Positions 19,884-30,228 of a stretch of DNA of 64,000 nucleotides are shown here, piece after piece (position 1 is the stretch's first letter; every line of letters begins with the position of its first letter). The notes beneath the pieces were generated by a model. The model ran no database searches, was not told where the DNA came from, and was given only the letters and a program-made list of their open reading frames with translations. This DNA is from Sanguibacter suarezii NBRC 16159. Lineage in GTDB: Bacteria > Actinomycetota > Actinomycetes > Actinomycetales > Cellulomonadaceae. Location of the stretch: positions 124,001-188,000 of the forward strand of contig NZ_BCRT01000015.1 of the NCBI RefSeq assembly GCF_001552735.1, given 5' to 3'. Position numbers and translations under genes: made by a program.

Positions 19884-20988
19884 GATCGTCGGTCTCAGGC
19901 GCGCCGCCGTCGGACCGGATGTCGATCCGCCAGCCCGTCAGCTTGGCGGCCAGACGGGCGTTCTGCCCCTCCTTGCCGATGGCCAGAGAGAGCTGGAAGT
20001 CCGGCACGATCACCCGTGCGGCACGGGCCTCGGCGTCCACGACAGTCACGGACGTCACAGTGGCCGGGGACAGCGCGCTCGCCACGAAGGCGGCCGGGTC
20101 CTCGTTGTAGTCGACGATGTCGATCTTCTCGCCGTGCAGCTCGGCCATGACCGCGCGCACCCGCTGACCCATCGGGCCGATGCAGGCACCCTTGGCGTTG
20201 AGGCCGGCCACACGTGCCCGCACAGCCATCTTGGTGCGGTGCCCCGCCTCACGGGCGATCGCCACGATCTCGACCGACCCGTCGGCGACCTCGGGGACCT
20301 CGAGCTCGAAGAGCTTCCGGACGAGGTTGGGGTGGGTGCGGCTCAGAGAGATCTGCGGCCCCTTCATCCCGCGGGAGACGTCGAGCACGTAGGCGCGCAG
20401 CCGCTCGCCGTGCACGTAGCTCTCCGTGGGCACCTGCTCGTGGGCACCGAGGACGGCCTCGGTCCCGCCCACGTCCACCAGGACGACCCGAGGGTCGTTG
20501 CCCTGCTGGATGACGCCGGCGATGACCTCGCCCTCCTTGTCCCGGAACTGGCCCAGGACCTGGTCGTCCTCGGCGTCACGCAGACGCTGGAGGATGACCT
20601 GGCGCGCGGTCGACGTGGCGATCCGCCCGAAGTTGCTCGGGGTGTCGTCGAACTCGGGGCCGAGGGTGCGGATCATCCGCGGCGTCTGGGCCGCTGCCCG
20701 CGCCGCTGCGGCGGCCTCTGCCTCGTCGTCGTCGAGGTCCTCGTCCTCGTCCGACTCCTCGGTGGCAGCCGGCGGGGTCCACGACGGGTCCTCGATCTCG
20801 TACTCCTCGCGAGCCCACACCGTCACGTGGCCGGTCTTGCGGTCGACCTCGACCCGTGCCGTGCGCTGAGCGTCGGGGGTGCGCTGGTAGGCGAGAGCGA
20901 GCGCCTGCTCGATCGCCGAGATGAGCACGTCGAGGCTGATGTCCTTCTCACGCTCCAGCATGCGGAGCGTACTCATGTCGATGTCCAT
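19861..20988 (-). CDS. nusA: Transcription termination/antitermination factor NusA
   Basis: 375 residues from the ATG at 20988 ([14 protein letters not shown]), 1 base after the rimP stop. NusA binds RNA polymerase and modulates pausing, intrinsic termination and antitermination. The N-terminal polymerase-binding domain (with an acidic Asp/Glu stretch at about 85-100), the S1 domain and the KH domains ([17 protein letters not shown]-type loop and [12 protein letters not shown]) are present. There is no C-terminal acidic repeat, as is normal outside proteobacteria. It is coupled to rimP upstream. Confidence 0.96.
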   Translation of the reverse strand: MDIDMSTLRMLEREKDISLDVLISAIEQALALAYQRTPDAQRTARVEVDRKTGHVTVWAREEYEIEDPSWTPPAATEESDEDEDLDDDEAEAAAAARAAAQTPRMIRTLGPEFDDTPSNFGRIATSTARQVILQRLRDAEDDQVLGQFRDKEGEVIAGVIQQGNDPRVVLVDVGGTEAVLGAHEQVPTESYVHGERLRAYVLDVSRGMKGPQISLSRTHPNLVRKLFELEVPEVADGSVEIVAIAREAGHRTKMAVRARVAGLNAKGACIGPMGQRVRAVMAELHGEKIDIVDYNEDPAAFVASALSPATVTSVTVVDAEARAARVIVPDFQLSLAIGKEGQNARLAAKLTGWRIDIRSDGGAPETDDRGTSDEN

Positions 20989-20989
20989 C

Positions 20990-21526
20990 TCAGACCTCAT
21001 CATCCATCTGGTCGGAAGAGTCCGACCCTTCAAAATCTACGAATTCGCTCTCATCGATCGAGGCGGCGCGCTTGAGCTCGACCTCGACGCGGGCGGTGGC
21101 GACGTCGCCGTGGGACACCGTCTGCTCACCGTCGTCGAAGACCAGCTCGTCGCCGTCGACGGCCGTGAGGCGCCGGGTGAAGCTCGTGCCGTCCTGCAGC
21201 GTGACAGCGACCATCCGGGTGCGCGCCCGCTTGAAGTGGCGCAGCTCGGTCAGCGGGCGGCTCGTGCCCGGGGAGGACACCTCGAGGGTGAAGGCCCCCG
21301 GCAGCGCGGGGTGCACGTCCAGCAGGTCGGAGATCTCACGGGAGACCTCGGCGACCTGGTCCAGGCTCAACGAGCCGGACTCGTCCTCACCGAGGTCGAC
21401 GATCACGCGGACCACGGTGCGCGCGCCCGCAGGCGCGACCTTGACCTCTTCGAGAACCAGTCCTGCGTTCTCGACAGCGGGGCGGACCGCCTCCGCCACC
21501 TTGTCTGCGGTAGAAGATGCCACCAT
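20990..21526 (-). CDS. rimP: Ribosome maturation factor RimP
   Basis: 178 residues from the ATG at 21526 ([10 protein letters not shown]), with GGGAG 8 bases upstream. RimP helps 30S assembly. The core reads [23 protein letters not shown], then the signature [12 protein letters not shown], and the SH3-like C-terminal domain with a short acidic tail. First gene of the rimP-nusA-ylxR-infB set; its promoter should lie in the 160-base divergent gap shared with the DUF4439 lipoprotein. Confidence 0.94.
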   Translation of the reverse strand: MVASSTADKVAEAVRPAVENAGLVLEEVKVAPAGARTVVRVIVDLGEDESGSLSLDQVAEVSREISDLLDVHPALPGAFTLEVSSPGTSRPLTELRHFKRARTRMVAVTLQDGTSFTRRLTAVDGDELVFDDGEQTVSHGDVATARVEVELKRAASIDESEFVDFEGSDSSDQMDDEV

Positions 21527-21686
21527 CAGTTCACTCCCGTCGGCTCCATAGCCCACCGGGCATGGATCAGACCGGTGTGTTGTTGTCACTACTGAGGACA
21601 AGACTACCGAGTCCGCGACCGGGTACCGCACGGCGACCTCTGCGCAGGCTCGCACCGGCGCTGCTCCCACCCGCGCACATCCGAGC

Positions 21687-22856
21687 ATGACATCATCGGT
21701 GGCGATGAACACCGCCCCGCACTCCCCCGTCTGCGCCGCACAGACCTGCGGATCTCTCCCCGTAGCAGCGGCTCCGCCTGCTCGCCAGCGCACCCGTGCC
21801 GCGAGCGTGATGATCAGCACACTGCTGGCGCTCCTCGTGCTGAGCGGCTGCGGCCTGCGGCTGGAGGGCCCCGGCCCCGTCGAGCCGGTGCCCGACGCCG
21901 ACGAGGTGTCGCGTCAGGCGATGGTCGCCGACGCCCTCGCCGTCCAGGACGCTGCCTCCCAAGCCCTCGCCGGGGTGGGCGCCGAGTCCCCCGAGGCCGC
22001 CGGGCTCGCCCAGATCACCGACTTCGCCGACCTGCACATCGCCGCCCTGGGCGGGGTGTACTCCTCGGGCATCGCCGAGGACCCCGACAGCGGCTCGGGC
22101 GACCAGGGACAGACCGAGCTCGAGCCAGGGTCGGTCCCCTCCGGCGACGCCACCGCCACGGCGCCCGTCACGCCGACGGCAGACCCCGCGCCCGCCACGA
22201 CCTCGGACGTCGTCGCGCTGCTCGCGCAGTCCGCCGCCCGGGCCCGCGGATCGCTCGCCACCCCCACCGACGGTCTCCTCGCGCGGGTGTACGCCTCGGT
22301 CGCGGCGAGCCAGCTCGACAGCGCCCGCGCCCTCGCCGCCCAGACCGGCGCGGAGCTGGTGCTGCCGGAGGCCTTCAGCACGCAGATGCCGACGGCGCTG
22401 CCGCTGAACCTCTCCGCGACCGACCTCACCACGGTCGTGCGCAGCGAGGACGCGGCCGGCTTCGCCTACGAGGTGATCGCTGCCCGGCTGTCCGACGGCC
22501 CGCGCGCACTGGCGCAGGAACGGGCCCGGGTGCACCGGGAACGGGCGCAGACCTGGGCCGAGCTCGCCTCCCTCGACGGCACCGCGTCCGACCCGCGTGA
22601 GGTCGCCTACGCCCTGCCCACGACCGCGGACGGGGCGTCGGTGGTCACCTCGGCCGAGGCCATGGCCGAGCTCGCGGTCGACCTCGAGGAGACGTTGGCC
22701 ACGACCTACGCGACCTTCACCGGGCAGGTCGACGCCGAGAACCGCGCCGCCATGGCCGACCTCCTCGTGGACTCCAGCGCAGCCGCCCGGGCCTGGGGAG
22801 CGCCCCTGGCGCCCTTCCCCGGCATGCCCGAGCAGTCCGACCCCACCGGTTCCTGA
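21687..22856 (+). CDS. DUF4439 ferritin-like lipoprotein
   Basis: 389 residues from the first ATG; a shorter start at 21705 or 21810 is possible. A lipobox, VLSGC, follows a hydrophobic helix (MISTLLALLVLSGC), so it is a predicted surface lipoprotein. A Pro/Thr/Ala linker follows, then a C-terminal four-helix bundle of the DUF4439 type (from about residue 245, DLTTVVRSEDAAGFAYEVIAA). Function unknown; the fold resembles ferritin. A DUF4439-type gene between rimP and proS is a recurrent actinobacterial arrangement (I recall Rv2844 in M. tuberculosis). Confidence 0.82.
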   Translation: MTSSVAMNTAPHSPVCAAQTCGSLPVAAAPPARQRTRAASVMISTLLALLVLSGCGLRLEGPGPVEPVPDADEVSRQAMVADALAVQDAASQALAGVGAESPEAAGLAQITDFADLHIAALGGVYSSGIAEDPDSGSGDQGQTELEPGSVPSGDATATAPVTPTADPAPATTSDVVALLAQSAARARGSLATPTDGLLARVYASVAASQLDSARALAAQTGAELVLPEAFSTQMPTALPLNLSATDLTTVVRSEDAAGFAYEVIAARLSDGPRALAQERARVHRERAQTWAELASLDGTASDPREVAYALPTTADGASVVTSAEAMAELAVDLEETLATTYATFTGQVDAENRAAMADLLVDSSAAARAWGAPLAPFPGMPEQSDPTGS

Positions 22857-22910
22857 CCCCGCCGCTTCCTGACCCCGCCGGCTCCCCACCCGCCGTCCCC
22901 TCGGCACAGA

Positions 22911-22957
22911 ACAGAAGCCTCTGCCGTGACCGACAAGGTCACGGCAGAGGCTTCTGT
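22911..22957. terminator. Bidirectional terminator, 21-bp perfect stem
   Basis: Arms 22911-22931 and 22937-22957 are perfect 21-bp complements around the loop GACAA. It sits between the convergent DUF4439 and proS genes and can end both transcripts. Only a weak T-rich stretch follows on the plus strand. Confidence 0.93.
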
Positions 22958-23019
22958 TGTGAAACGGGTGGGCTGCCGCCGCCGCAGGGTGAGTGCGGGA
23001 GCGGCAGGCCCCTCGACGG

Positions 23020-24795
23020 CTACAAGGCGTCGATGATCTCCGCGATGCGGTCGGTGGCCTGGTCGACGGGGACCTGCTCGGACTCCCCGCCCACGCGCGG
23101 GCGGACCTCGATGACACCCTCGGCCAGGCCGCGGCCCACGACGACGACGAGCGGCACACCGAGCAGCTCGGCGTCGGCGAACTTGACCCCGGGCGAGACC
23201 TTGGGGCGGTCGTCGTAGAGCACCTCGACGCCGCGCGCCGAGAGGGTCTGCGCGATCGACTCGGCAGCCTCGAAGACGGCCGGGTCCTTGCCGGTCGCCA
23301 CGACGTGCACCTGGGCCGGTGCCACGTGCGCCGGCCAGGCCAGGCCCTTGTCGTCGTGGTTGGCCTCGGCGAGGGCCGCCAGGGCGCGGGTGACGCCGAT
23401 CCCGTAGGAGCCCATGGTCACCGTGACCTGCTTGCCGTTGACGTCGAGGACCTTGAGCCCCAGAGCGTCGGCGTACTTGCGTCCCAGCTGGAAGATGTGG
23501 CCGATCTCGATGCCACGGGCCAGCTCGAGGGGGCCGGAGCCGTCGGGAGCAGGATCCCCGGCACGGACCTCGGCGCACTCGATCGTGCCGTCGGGGGTGA
23601 AGTCACGCCCGGCCACGAGGTCGAAGACGTGCTTGCCTGCCTCGTCGGCGCCCGTGATCCAGGAGGTCCCCGTGACGACCCGCGGGTCGACGAGGTAGCG
23701 GATGGCGGTCTCGACGCCGGTGGTCAGGCGGCCGACGGCCTTGGGGCCGATGTAGCCCTTGACCAGCTCGGGGTTCTTGGCGAAGTCGCCCTCTCCCGCC
23801 GGCTCGACCTCGGCCGGCGCGAGCGCCGCCTCGAGACGCTTGAGGTCCACCTCACGGTCACCGGGCAGGCCGACGACGAGCAGCTCGCGGCTGCCGTCGG
23901 GCTGCGTCACGGCGAGCACGACGTTCTTCAGGGTGTCCGCAGCGGTCCACTCGCGACCGTCGGCCCGGGGGTGCTTGGCGTTGGCCAGCTCCACGAGCGA
24001 GGCGATCGTGGGGGTGTCAGGGGTCTCTTCCACGTGCGCGGCAGCCGCGCCGGAGTAGTCGAGCGGCTCGGGGACGACGGTCACCACGGCCTCGACGTTG
24101 GCCGCGTAGCCGCCGGGCGAGCGGACGAAGGTGTCCTCGCCGATCGCCGTCGGGGTGAGGAACTCCTCGCTGCGCGAGCCGCCCATCGCCCCGGAGGTCG
24201 CTGCGACGATGACGTACTCCAGGCCCAGGCGGGTGAAGATCCGCTCGTAGGCCGCGCGCTGGGCGAGGTAGGAGGCCTCGAGCCCGGCGTCGTCGATGTC
24301 GAAGGAGTAGGCGTCCTTCATGATGAACTCGCGTCCACGGATCAGCCCTGCGCGGGGACGAGCCTCGTCGCGGTACTTGGTCTGGATCTGGAACAGCGTG
24401 ACGGGCAGGTCCTTGTAGGAGGAGTACAGGTCCTTGACCAGGAGGGTGAACATCTCCTCGTGGGTGGGGGCCAGCAGGTACTCCGCCTCACGGCGGTCCT
24501 TGAGCCGGAAGAGGTTGGGGCCGTACTCGGTCCAGCGACCGGTCGCCTCGTAGGGCTCGCGCGGCAGCAGCGCGGGGAAGTGCACCTCCTGCGCTCCGGC
24601 GGCCTCCATCTCCTCGCGGACGATGGCCTCGACCTTGGCGAGCACCCGCAGGCCCAGCGGCAGCCAGGTGTAGATGCCCGGGGCGGCGCGGCGGATGTAG
24701 CCGGCGCGCACCAGCAGACGGTGGCTGGCGACCTCGGCGTCAGCCGGGTCCTCGCGCAGCGTACGGACGAACAGTGTGGAGAGGCGAAGCAGCAT
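23020..24795 (-). CDS. proS: Prolyl-tRNA synthetase
   Basis: 591 residues, the bacterial form with an insertion (editing) domain between class II motifs 2 and 3. It charges tRNA-Pro and can clear Ala-tRNA-Pro. Visible are the class II motif 1 region ([17 protein letters not shown]), motif 2 ([19 protein letters not shown]) and motif 3 ([14 protein letters not shown]). The insertion domain spans about 225-400. The ATG at 24795 is supported by family alignment. It follows the GNAT and ispG genes on the same strand. Confidence 0.97.
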   Translation of the reverse strand: MLLRLSTLFVRTLREDPADAEVASHRLLVRAGYIRRAAPGIYTWLPLGLRVLAKVEAIVREEMEAAGAQEVHFPALLPREPYEATGRWTEYGPNLFRLKDRREAEYLLAPTHEEMFTLLVKDLYSSYKDLPVTLFQIQTKYRDEARPRAGLIRGREFIMKDAYSFDIDDAGLEASYLAQRAAYERIFTRLGLEYVIVAATSGAMGGSRSEEFLTPTAIGEDTFVRSPGGYAANVEAVVTVVPEPLDYSGAAAAHVEETPDTPTIASLVELANAKHPRADGREWTAADTLKNVVLAVTQPDGSRELLVVGLPGDREVDLKRLEAALAPAEVEPAGEGDFAKNPELVKGYIGPKAVGRLTTGVETAIRYLVDPRVVTGTSWITGADEAGKHVFDLVAGRDFTPDGTIECAEVRAGDPAPDGSGPLELARGIEIGHIFQLGRKYADALGLKVLDVNGKQVTVTMGSYGIGVTRALAALAEANHDDKGLAWPAHVAPAQVHVVATGKDPAVFEAAESIAQTLSARGVEVLYDDRPKVSPGVKFADAELLGVPLVVVVGRGLAEGVIEVRPRVGGESEQVPVDQATDRIAEIIDAL

Positions 24796-24849
24796 GTGCT
24801 GAGCCTAGTCGCTGCTGACAACTCGCCGGGACAGCGGGGCCGCTCCCGC

Positions 24850-25761
24850 TCAGAACAGGACCGTGGCGAAGGTACCGACCTGCTCGAAGCCCACCCGGTG
24901 GTAGGCCGCAAGGGCACGGGCGTTGTAGGAGTTGGCATAGAGGGAGACGATCCCCGCCGCCTCCGAGCGAGCCGCGGCGACCACAGCGGCCATCCCGGGC
25001 TCGCTGTGCCCGCGCCCCCGGTGCCGCGGGTCCACCCAGACTCCTTGCACCTGCGCGACGGCGCTGGTCACCGCGCCGAGCTCAGCCTTGAACACGATCT
25101 CACCGGTCCGCTCCCCCGGCTGCGGGACGGGGCCGGGCACCGGGCGAGCCGCCCGGGCGATGAACGCCCGGCGCTCCGTCACCAGGCTGCGCACCCGCTG
25201 GGTGTAGGCCCGCCCGGAGTAGGTGATCGGTGAGTAGCCGACCTCTTCCTCGAACATCGCCACGCAGGCGGGCACGAGGTCATCGAGGTCGTCGAGGGTG
25301 GCATGGCGGACGCCGGGGTCAGGCTCGATGAGCGGGTCGCCGGCGATCCGCAGCGACGGCTGGTCGGACCGGACGTCGCGGGGCGCTGACCACGCGTGCT
25401 CCAGCCGCCGCCACAGCCCGAGCACGGCGTCGGCCGGCCCGGCGATCGAGGAGCACTGACGCCCCTGCAACCGCGCCTGGTGGGCGAAGGCGTCGAGGAT
25501 CTCGGCGTCGGGGCTCGGCACCACCGGGACGAGGTTGGCGCCCGCCCAGCAGACGGCCTCGAGCGGACCGGTCGCGGGGAAGCCCCACACCTGGCCCGTG
25601 CCGCGCTGCAGCGGCTCGGCGATGCACGCCTCGATCCGGCTGGCAGCCAGGACCGAGGCCACAGGATCCTGGGCGCAGACGGCCAGCGCCTGGGGCAGCT
25701 CGTGGTCGTCGAGGACGCGGACAGCGGGCGAACGGCGAGACGACAGGCGCAACGGTCTCAT
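24850..25761 (-). CDS. GNAT acetyltransferase with N-terminal DUF4081
   Basis: 303 residues from the ATG at 25761, with AAGGAGG close upstream. An N-terminal DUF4081-type half (about 10-140) precedes a GNAT half whose acetyl-CoA loop reads VDPRHRGRGHSEPGM; the residue pattern fits an active fold. A gene of this type sits next to ispG in mycobacteria too (Rv2867c from memory), so the neighbourhood is conserved, but the substrate is unknown. Confidence 0.85.
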   Translation of the reverse strand: MRPLRLSSRRSPAVRVLDDHELPQALAVCAQDPVASVLAASRIEACIAEPLQRGTGQVWGFPATGPLEAVCWAGANLVPVVPSPDAEILDAFAHQARLQGRQCSSIAGPADAVLGLWRRLEHAWSAPRDVRSDQPSLRIAGDPLIEPDPGVRHATLDDLDDLVPACVAMFEEEVGYSPITYSGRAYTQRVRSLVTERRAFIARAARPVPGPVPQPGERTGEIVFKAELGAVTSAVAQVQGVWVDPRHRGRGHSEPGMAAVVAAARSEAAGIVSLYANSYNARALAAYHRVGFEQVGTFATVLF

Positions 25762-25845
25762 GACGCCTCCTTCTTCCCGCCCGGCGGCCTCGCGGCCTCC
25801 GGCCACCCGGTCCGCACCCTCACGTCCGTCAGTGCTGATGCTGGT

Positions 25846-27003
25846 TCAGCCGACCGTCACGGTCGGCGCACCACCCTCAGCGGTCTTCTCCATGGTCTCA
25901 GCGATCCGCATGGCCTCTTCGATGAGCGTCTCGACGATGAGCGCCTCGGGAACGGTCTTGACGATCTCGCCCTTGACGAAGATCTGCCCCTTGCCGTTGC
26001 CGGAGGCGACCCCCAGGTCTGCCTCGCGGGCCTCTCCGGGCCCGTTGACGACGCAGCCCATGACGGCCACGCGCAGCGGGACCTCGAGCCCTTCCAGGCC
26101 CGCGGTGACCTTCTCGGCCAGCGTGTACACGTCCACCTGGGCCCGCCCGCAGGACGGGCAGGAGACGATCTCGAGCTTGCGGGGGCGCAGGTTGAGGGAC
26201 TGCAGAATCTGGATGCCCACCTTGACCTCCTCGACGGGAGGAGCGGACAGGGACACCCGGATCGTGTCGCCGATGCCCTGGGACAGCAGCGCCCCGAAGG
26301 CGGTCGCGGACTTGATGGTGCCCTGGAACGCCGGACCCGCCTCGGTGACTCCCAGGTGCAGGGGCCAGTCGCCGCGCTCGGAGAGCAGCTGGTAGGCGCG
26401 CACCATGACCACCGGGTCGTTGTGCTTGACGGAGATCTTGAAGTCGTGGAAGCCGTGCTCCTCGAAGAGGGAGGCTTCCCAGACGGCGGACTCCACGAGC
26501 GCCTCGGCGGTCGCCTTGCCGTACTTGGCCAGCAGACGCGGGTCGAGGGACCCGGCGTTGACGCCGATCCGGATCGAGACGCCCGCGTCGCTGGCGGCCT
26601 TCGCGATCTCCTTGACCTGGTCGTCGAACTTGCGGATGTTGCCGGGGTTGACGCGCACAGCCGCGCAGCCGGCGTCGATCGCGGCGAAGACGTACTTGGG
26701 CTGGAAGTGGATGTCGGCGATGACCGGGATCTGGGACTTCGTCGCGATGGCCTTGAGGGCCAGGGCGTCGTCGCTCGTGGGGACGGCCACCCGGACGATG
26801 TCGCAGCCGGCCGCGGTCAGTGCCGCGATCTGCTGGAGCGTCCCGTTGATGTCGGTCGTCTGCGTCGTACACATGGACTGCACGCTCACCGGAGCGTCGC
26901 CCCCGACGTCGACCTTGCCGACCTTGATCTTGCGGGTCTTGCGCCGGGGCGCGAGGACGGGCGGGGGGGCTGCGGGCATGCCAAGACTGATCGGAAGACT
27001 CAC
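25846..27003 (-). CDS. ispG: 4-hydroxy-3-methylbut-2-enyl diphosphate synthase
   Basis: 385 residues from GTG at 27003, preceded by AGGAGGGGG. The enzyme is the penultimate step of the MEP isoprenoid pathway and uses a [4Fe-4S] cluster. Cluster ligands are visible in the C-terminal part (CPSC, then CVVNGPGE). The TIM-barrel part has [13 protein letters not shown] and [10 protein letters not shown]. It lies in the same cluster as dxr, an earlier step, and the site-2 protease. Confidence 0.96.
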   Translation of the reverse strand: MSLPISLGMPAAPPPVLAPRRKTRKIKVGKVDVGGDAPVSVQSMCTTQTTDINGTLQQIAALTAAGCDIVRVAVPTSDDALALKAIATKSQIPVIADIHFQPKYVFAAIDAGCAAVRVNPGNIRKFDDQVKEIAKAASDAGVSIRIGVNAGSLDPRLLAKYGKATAEALVESAVWEASLFEEHGFHDFKISVKHNDPVVMVRAYQLLSERGDWPLHLGVTEAGPAFQGTIKSATAFGALLSQGIGDTIRVSLSAPPVEEVKVGIQILQSLNLRPRKLEIVSCPSCGRAQVDVYTLAEKVTAGLEGLEVPLRVAVMGCVVNGPGEAREADLGVASGNGKGQIFVKGEIVKTVPEALIVETLIEEAMRIAETMEKTAEGGAPTVTVG

Positions 27004-27085
27004 GGAACCAGTATCCCCCTCCTCAGGCCGTGCACCGACCCGACACGGACCTTCGTGCCCGACGCATACACGATCCGCCCACTCC

Positions 27086-28402
27086 TCACATGATCTGGAT
27101 GGGTTTGACGATGTCCGCGTAGATGAGCAGCACGCCCATGCCCGCGAGCAGCACGAACACCCCGTAGGCCAGCGGCATCATCCGTGCGGTGTCCGCCGGG
27201 AGTGGACGCGGCTTGCCGCGCCAGCGTGCGACCTGGCGGCGCCCGCCCTCGTAGAGGGCGCCCACCACGTGCCCGCCGTCGAGCGGCAGCAGCGGGATGA
27301 GGTTGAAGGCGAAGAGGGCGATGTTCAGCCCCGCGACGATCATGAGCAGGTTGGCGGTCCGCATCTGCAGGTCGTAGCCCTCGACGTCCGCCGAGGCGAT
27401 CTCACCGGCGAAGCGTCCGATCCCCACGACGCCCACGACGGAGTTCACGTCCCGCTCCTCGGTGCCGAAGGCCGCCTGAGCGACGTCGACAAGACGCTGA
27501 GGCAGCGTGAGGATGACCTTGGCGGTGGCTTCCAGGCGTTCGCCGATCATGGCGGGCACGACGGTCGCCGACTGCGGGATGAGCTCTTCGGTGGGGCCGA
27601 TGCCGAGGAAGCCGACCGGGGCGGTGGCAAGCTCGCCGTCCTCGTCGTAGACGAGCAGACCGGCGTCGTCCACGACGGGGCGCTCGGCGACCACCGGCGT
27701 GACCGTGGTCTCGACGCGGCTGCCGTCGCGCTCGACGACGATGGGCGTCGCCTCGGGGCCGGTGTCGGCGATGCGGGAGGCGAGCTCGTCCCACGTGGAG
27801 ACCGGCTCGCCGCCGTACTCGACGATGGTGTCCCCCGGCTGCAGACCGGCGGCGGCCGCCGGCGCCGGAGTGTCGGTCGGGGAGCACGTGGCGTCGGCCG
27901 GCGCGTCCGCCGGGAGCACGCACTCGGCGACGGAGTCGAGGGTGGTGGTGGGTCCGAAGGTCCCGAAGCCCACGACCACGGCGGTGAACAGCACGACCGC
28001 GATGAGCAGGTTCATCACCGGCCCGCCGAGCATGACGACGAGCTTCTTGGGCGCAGAGAGGTTGTAGAAGGCGCGGTGCTCCTCCCCCGGGTGGATCTCT
28101 TCGGTGCTGGCGTCCCGGGCGGACTGGATGAGCTCGGCGAAGCGGCCCTTCTTCGCCGTGCGCCGCGGGTCGCCGGGCGGGTACATGCCCACGAGGCGGA
28201 CGTAGCCGCCCAGGGGGATCGCCTTGATGCCGTACTCGGTCTCACCCCGGGTGCGCGACCACAGCGTGGGCCCGAACCCGACCATGTACTGGCTGACCCG
28301 CACGCCGAACTTCTTCGCGGGAACCATGTGCCCGACCTCGTGCAGGGCGATCGAGACGAGCAGACCGACGACGAGCACGAGCACGCCCACGAGGTAGGCC
28401 AT
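27086..28402 (-). CDS. M50 site-2 (intramembrane) metalloprotease
   Basis: 438 residues from the ATG at 28402 ([10 protein letters not shown]), with AGGAG upstream. The zinc motif HEVGH is at residues 21-25 in the first helix. A PDZ domain ([22 protein letters not shown]) follows, and the third ligand region in the C-terminal helix reads [13 protein letters not shown]. It cleaves membrane-anchored anti-sigma factors or signal peptides (RseP/Rip1 role, by family). The dxr, protease, ispG order matches mycobacteria. Confidence 0.94.
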   Translation of the reverse strand: MAYLVGVLVLVVGLLVSIALHEVGHMVPAKKFGVRVSQYMVGFGPTLWSRTRGETEYGIKAIPLGGYVRLVGMYPPGDPRRTAKKGRFAELIQSARDASTEEIHPGEEHRAFYNLSAPKKLVVMLGGPVMNLLIAVVLFTAVVVGFGTFGPTTTLDSVAECVLPADAPADATCSPTDTPAPAAAAGLQPGDTIVEYGGEPVSTWDELASRIADTGPEATPIVVERDGSRVETTVTPVVAERPVVDDAGLLVYDEDGELATAPVGFLGIGPTEELIPQSATVVPAMIGERLEATAKVILTLPQRLVDVAQAAFGTEERDVNSVVGVVGIGRFAGEIASADVEGYDLQMRTANLLMIVAGLNIALFAFNLIPLLPLDGGHVVGALYEGGRRQVARWRGKPRPLPADTARMMPLAYGVFVLLAGMGVLLIYADIVKPIQIM

Positions 28403-28484
28403 GATTTCTCCTGATGCTGGGTGAGAGACCGGTCCACCACATGATGCCGGTAGTTTCTGAGAGCTTGCCGAGAGGCTCGAGCGC

Positions 28485-29672
28485 CTAGCGCCGAGCCAGC
28501 AGCTCCAGTGCACGACGCCGCGCCCAGACCTCCGCCTCGAGCACCGCCTCGAGGGAGAGGGTGCTGACCGAGTGGTGCTCGGCGACGACCTGCTGGACCG
28601 TGTCGACGATGTCGAGGAAGCCGATCCGACCCGCCAGGAACGCCGCGACGCACTCCTCGTTCGCGGCGTTGTACACGGCCGGGTACGTGCCCGAGGCCTC
28701 GGCCACCTCGCGGGCCAGGCGCACAGCACCGAAGACCGTCTCGTCGAGGGGCTCGAAGGTCCATGACGTGGGGTCCGCCCACGCGCAGGGGACGGCGACG
28801 TCGGGGAGCCGCTCGGGCCAGCTCAGCCCGAGGGCGATCGGCAGGCGCATGTCCGGCGGGGAGGCCTGGGCGATGGTCGATCCGTCGACGAACTCCACCA
28901 TGGAGTGCACCACCGACTGCGGGTGCACCACGACGGTGATGTCAGCCACCGGCACGTCGAAGAGCAGGTGCGCCTCGATGAGCTCCAGCCCCTTGTTCAT
29001 GAGCGTCGCGGAGTTGATGGTCACGACCGGCCCCATGGACCACGTCGGGTGGGCGAGGGCCGCCTGGGGCGTGACGGACTTGACCGCGTCGCGGACCCAG
29101 CCGCGGAACGGGCCGCCGGACGCGGTGAGGATGAGGCGGCGCACCTCGCGCGGGGCGCCCGAGCGCAGGCACTGGGCGATCGCGGAGTGCTCGGAGTCCA
29201 CGGGGACGATCTGGTCGTCGCGGAGCTGGGCGTCCTTGACGAGCTGCCCACCCACCACGAGGGACTCCTTGTTGGCCAGGGCCAGCGACGACCCGGCCGT
29301 CAGCGCGGCCAGCGTGGGGCCGAGCCCCACCGACCCGGTGATGCCGTTGAGCACGACGTCGGCCCCCGCGCCGGCGAGGGTGGTCGCGGCCTCGGGGCCG
29401 GTGAGCACCTCGACCGGTCGGACCAGCCGGCCGGTCTCCCGCTGGCGCGCCGCGATGCGCTCGACGAGCGCCTCGCGGCCTGCGGGCTCGGCGATCGCGA
29501 CGACCGGCACGTCGAAGTCGACCACCTGCTCCGCGAGCAGCTCGACCGATGCTCCCCCGGCGCTGAGGGAGGCGACCTCGAACCGGTCGCGGTGACGGGC
29601 CACGACGTCGAGGGCCTGGGTCCCGATCGAGCCGGTCGACCCCAGCAGGGCGACGCTGCGCGAGGACGACAT
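28485..29672 (-). CDS. dxr: 1-deoxy-D-xylulose 5-phosphate reductoisomerase
   Basis: 395 residues from the ATG at 29672 (MSSSRSVALLGSTGSIG), 4 bases after the DivIVA-motif gene stop. It converts DXP to MEP with NADPH and a metal, the first committed step of the MEP pathway. The NADPH motif GSTGSIG is at 11-17; the metal and substrate segments include NKESLVVGG, DSEHSAI and LTASGGPFRG. The upstream overlapping frame is not part of the gene. Confidence 0.96.
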   Translation of the reverse strand: MSSSRSVALLGSTGSIGTQALDVVARHRDRFEVASLSAGGASVELLAEQVVDFDVPVVAIAEPAGREALVERIAARQRETGRLVRPVEVLTGPEAATTLAGAGADVVLNGITGSVGLGPTLAALTAGSSLALANKESLVVGGQLVKDAQLRDDQIVPVDSEHSAIAQCLRSGAPREVRRLILTASGGPFRGWVRDAVKSVTPQAALAHPTWSMGPVVTINSATLMNKGLELIEAHLLFDVPVADITVVVHPQSVVHSMVEFVDGSTIAQASPPDMRLPIALGLSWPERLPDVAVPCAWADPTSWTFEPLDETVFGAVRLAREVAEASGTYPAVYNAANEECVAAFLAGRIGFLDIVDTVQQVVAEHHSVSTLSLEAVLEAEVWARRRALELLARR

Positions 29673-29676
29673 CTGG

Positions 29677-30228
29677 CTACTCGACACCGAGCAGGACCTC
29701 GACGGCGCGGGCGAAGAAGGCGTCGACGGGCGCCTCGGCGTACCCGCCACGGCCCTTGCGGCGACGGAAGACGGCGCTGCGCACGTCGTGCGCGGAGATC
29801 GCGGCGGTCCGGTCGAAGTAGGTGACCAGACGGTCGCACAGGTCGTCGACGTCGTCGGTGTCGTAGGCGGGCTCGCCGCGCTCGGCCCGGGCGAAGCGGT
29901 CACCGGCCGGACGGGCCAGGCGGCCGTAGAGCGACTGGGCGCGCTCGGCCAGGTCAGCCATCCACGCGTCGGAGCCGCGAGCGAGGGTGAACTCATAGCG
30001 CTGACGAGCGACGAAGGCGCTCTCCAGGCGTGCCAGCGCGGCGTCGACCTCGGCGGTGGAGTAGCCGCCGCGGGTCAGGTCGAAGGCGCAGGTCTGGATG
30101 TCTCGACTGGTCAACGGCTCCGTCGCGGAGCCCTCGTACACCTCGCGGGCATGATCGAAGAAGTCGTCGACCTCTTCGGTGTCATAGCCGACGCGCAGCT
30201 TGGAGACCGTTGAGAACACCTTTGTCAT
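29677..30228 (-). CDS. DivIVA-motif protein with an internal duplication
   Basis: 183 residues. The DivIVA-type [11 protein letters not shown] motif occurs at the N-terminus and three more GY/AY...VD motifs follow. The protein divides into two similar halves: 13-73 and 120-181, each with a GY..EVD..F segment, a D(I/V)xxxxF helix and a GGY...VDA.. segment. Such domains bind curved or dividing membranes or self-assemble; no long coiled-coil tail follows. It is coupled to rlmN by ATGA and to dxr by 4 bases. Precise function unknown. Confidence 0.8.
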   Translation of the reverse strand: MTKVFSTVSKLRVGYDTEEVDDFFDHAREVYEGSATEPLTSRDIQTCAFDLTRGGYSTAEVDAALARLESAFVARQRYEFTLARGSDAWMADLAERAQSLYGRLARPAGDRFARAERGEPAYDTDDVDDLCDRLVTYFDRTAAISAHDVRSAVFRRRKGRGGYAEAPVDAFFARAVEVLLGVE

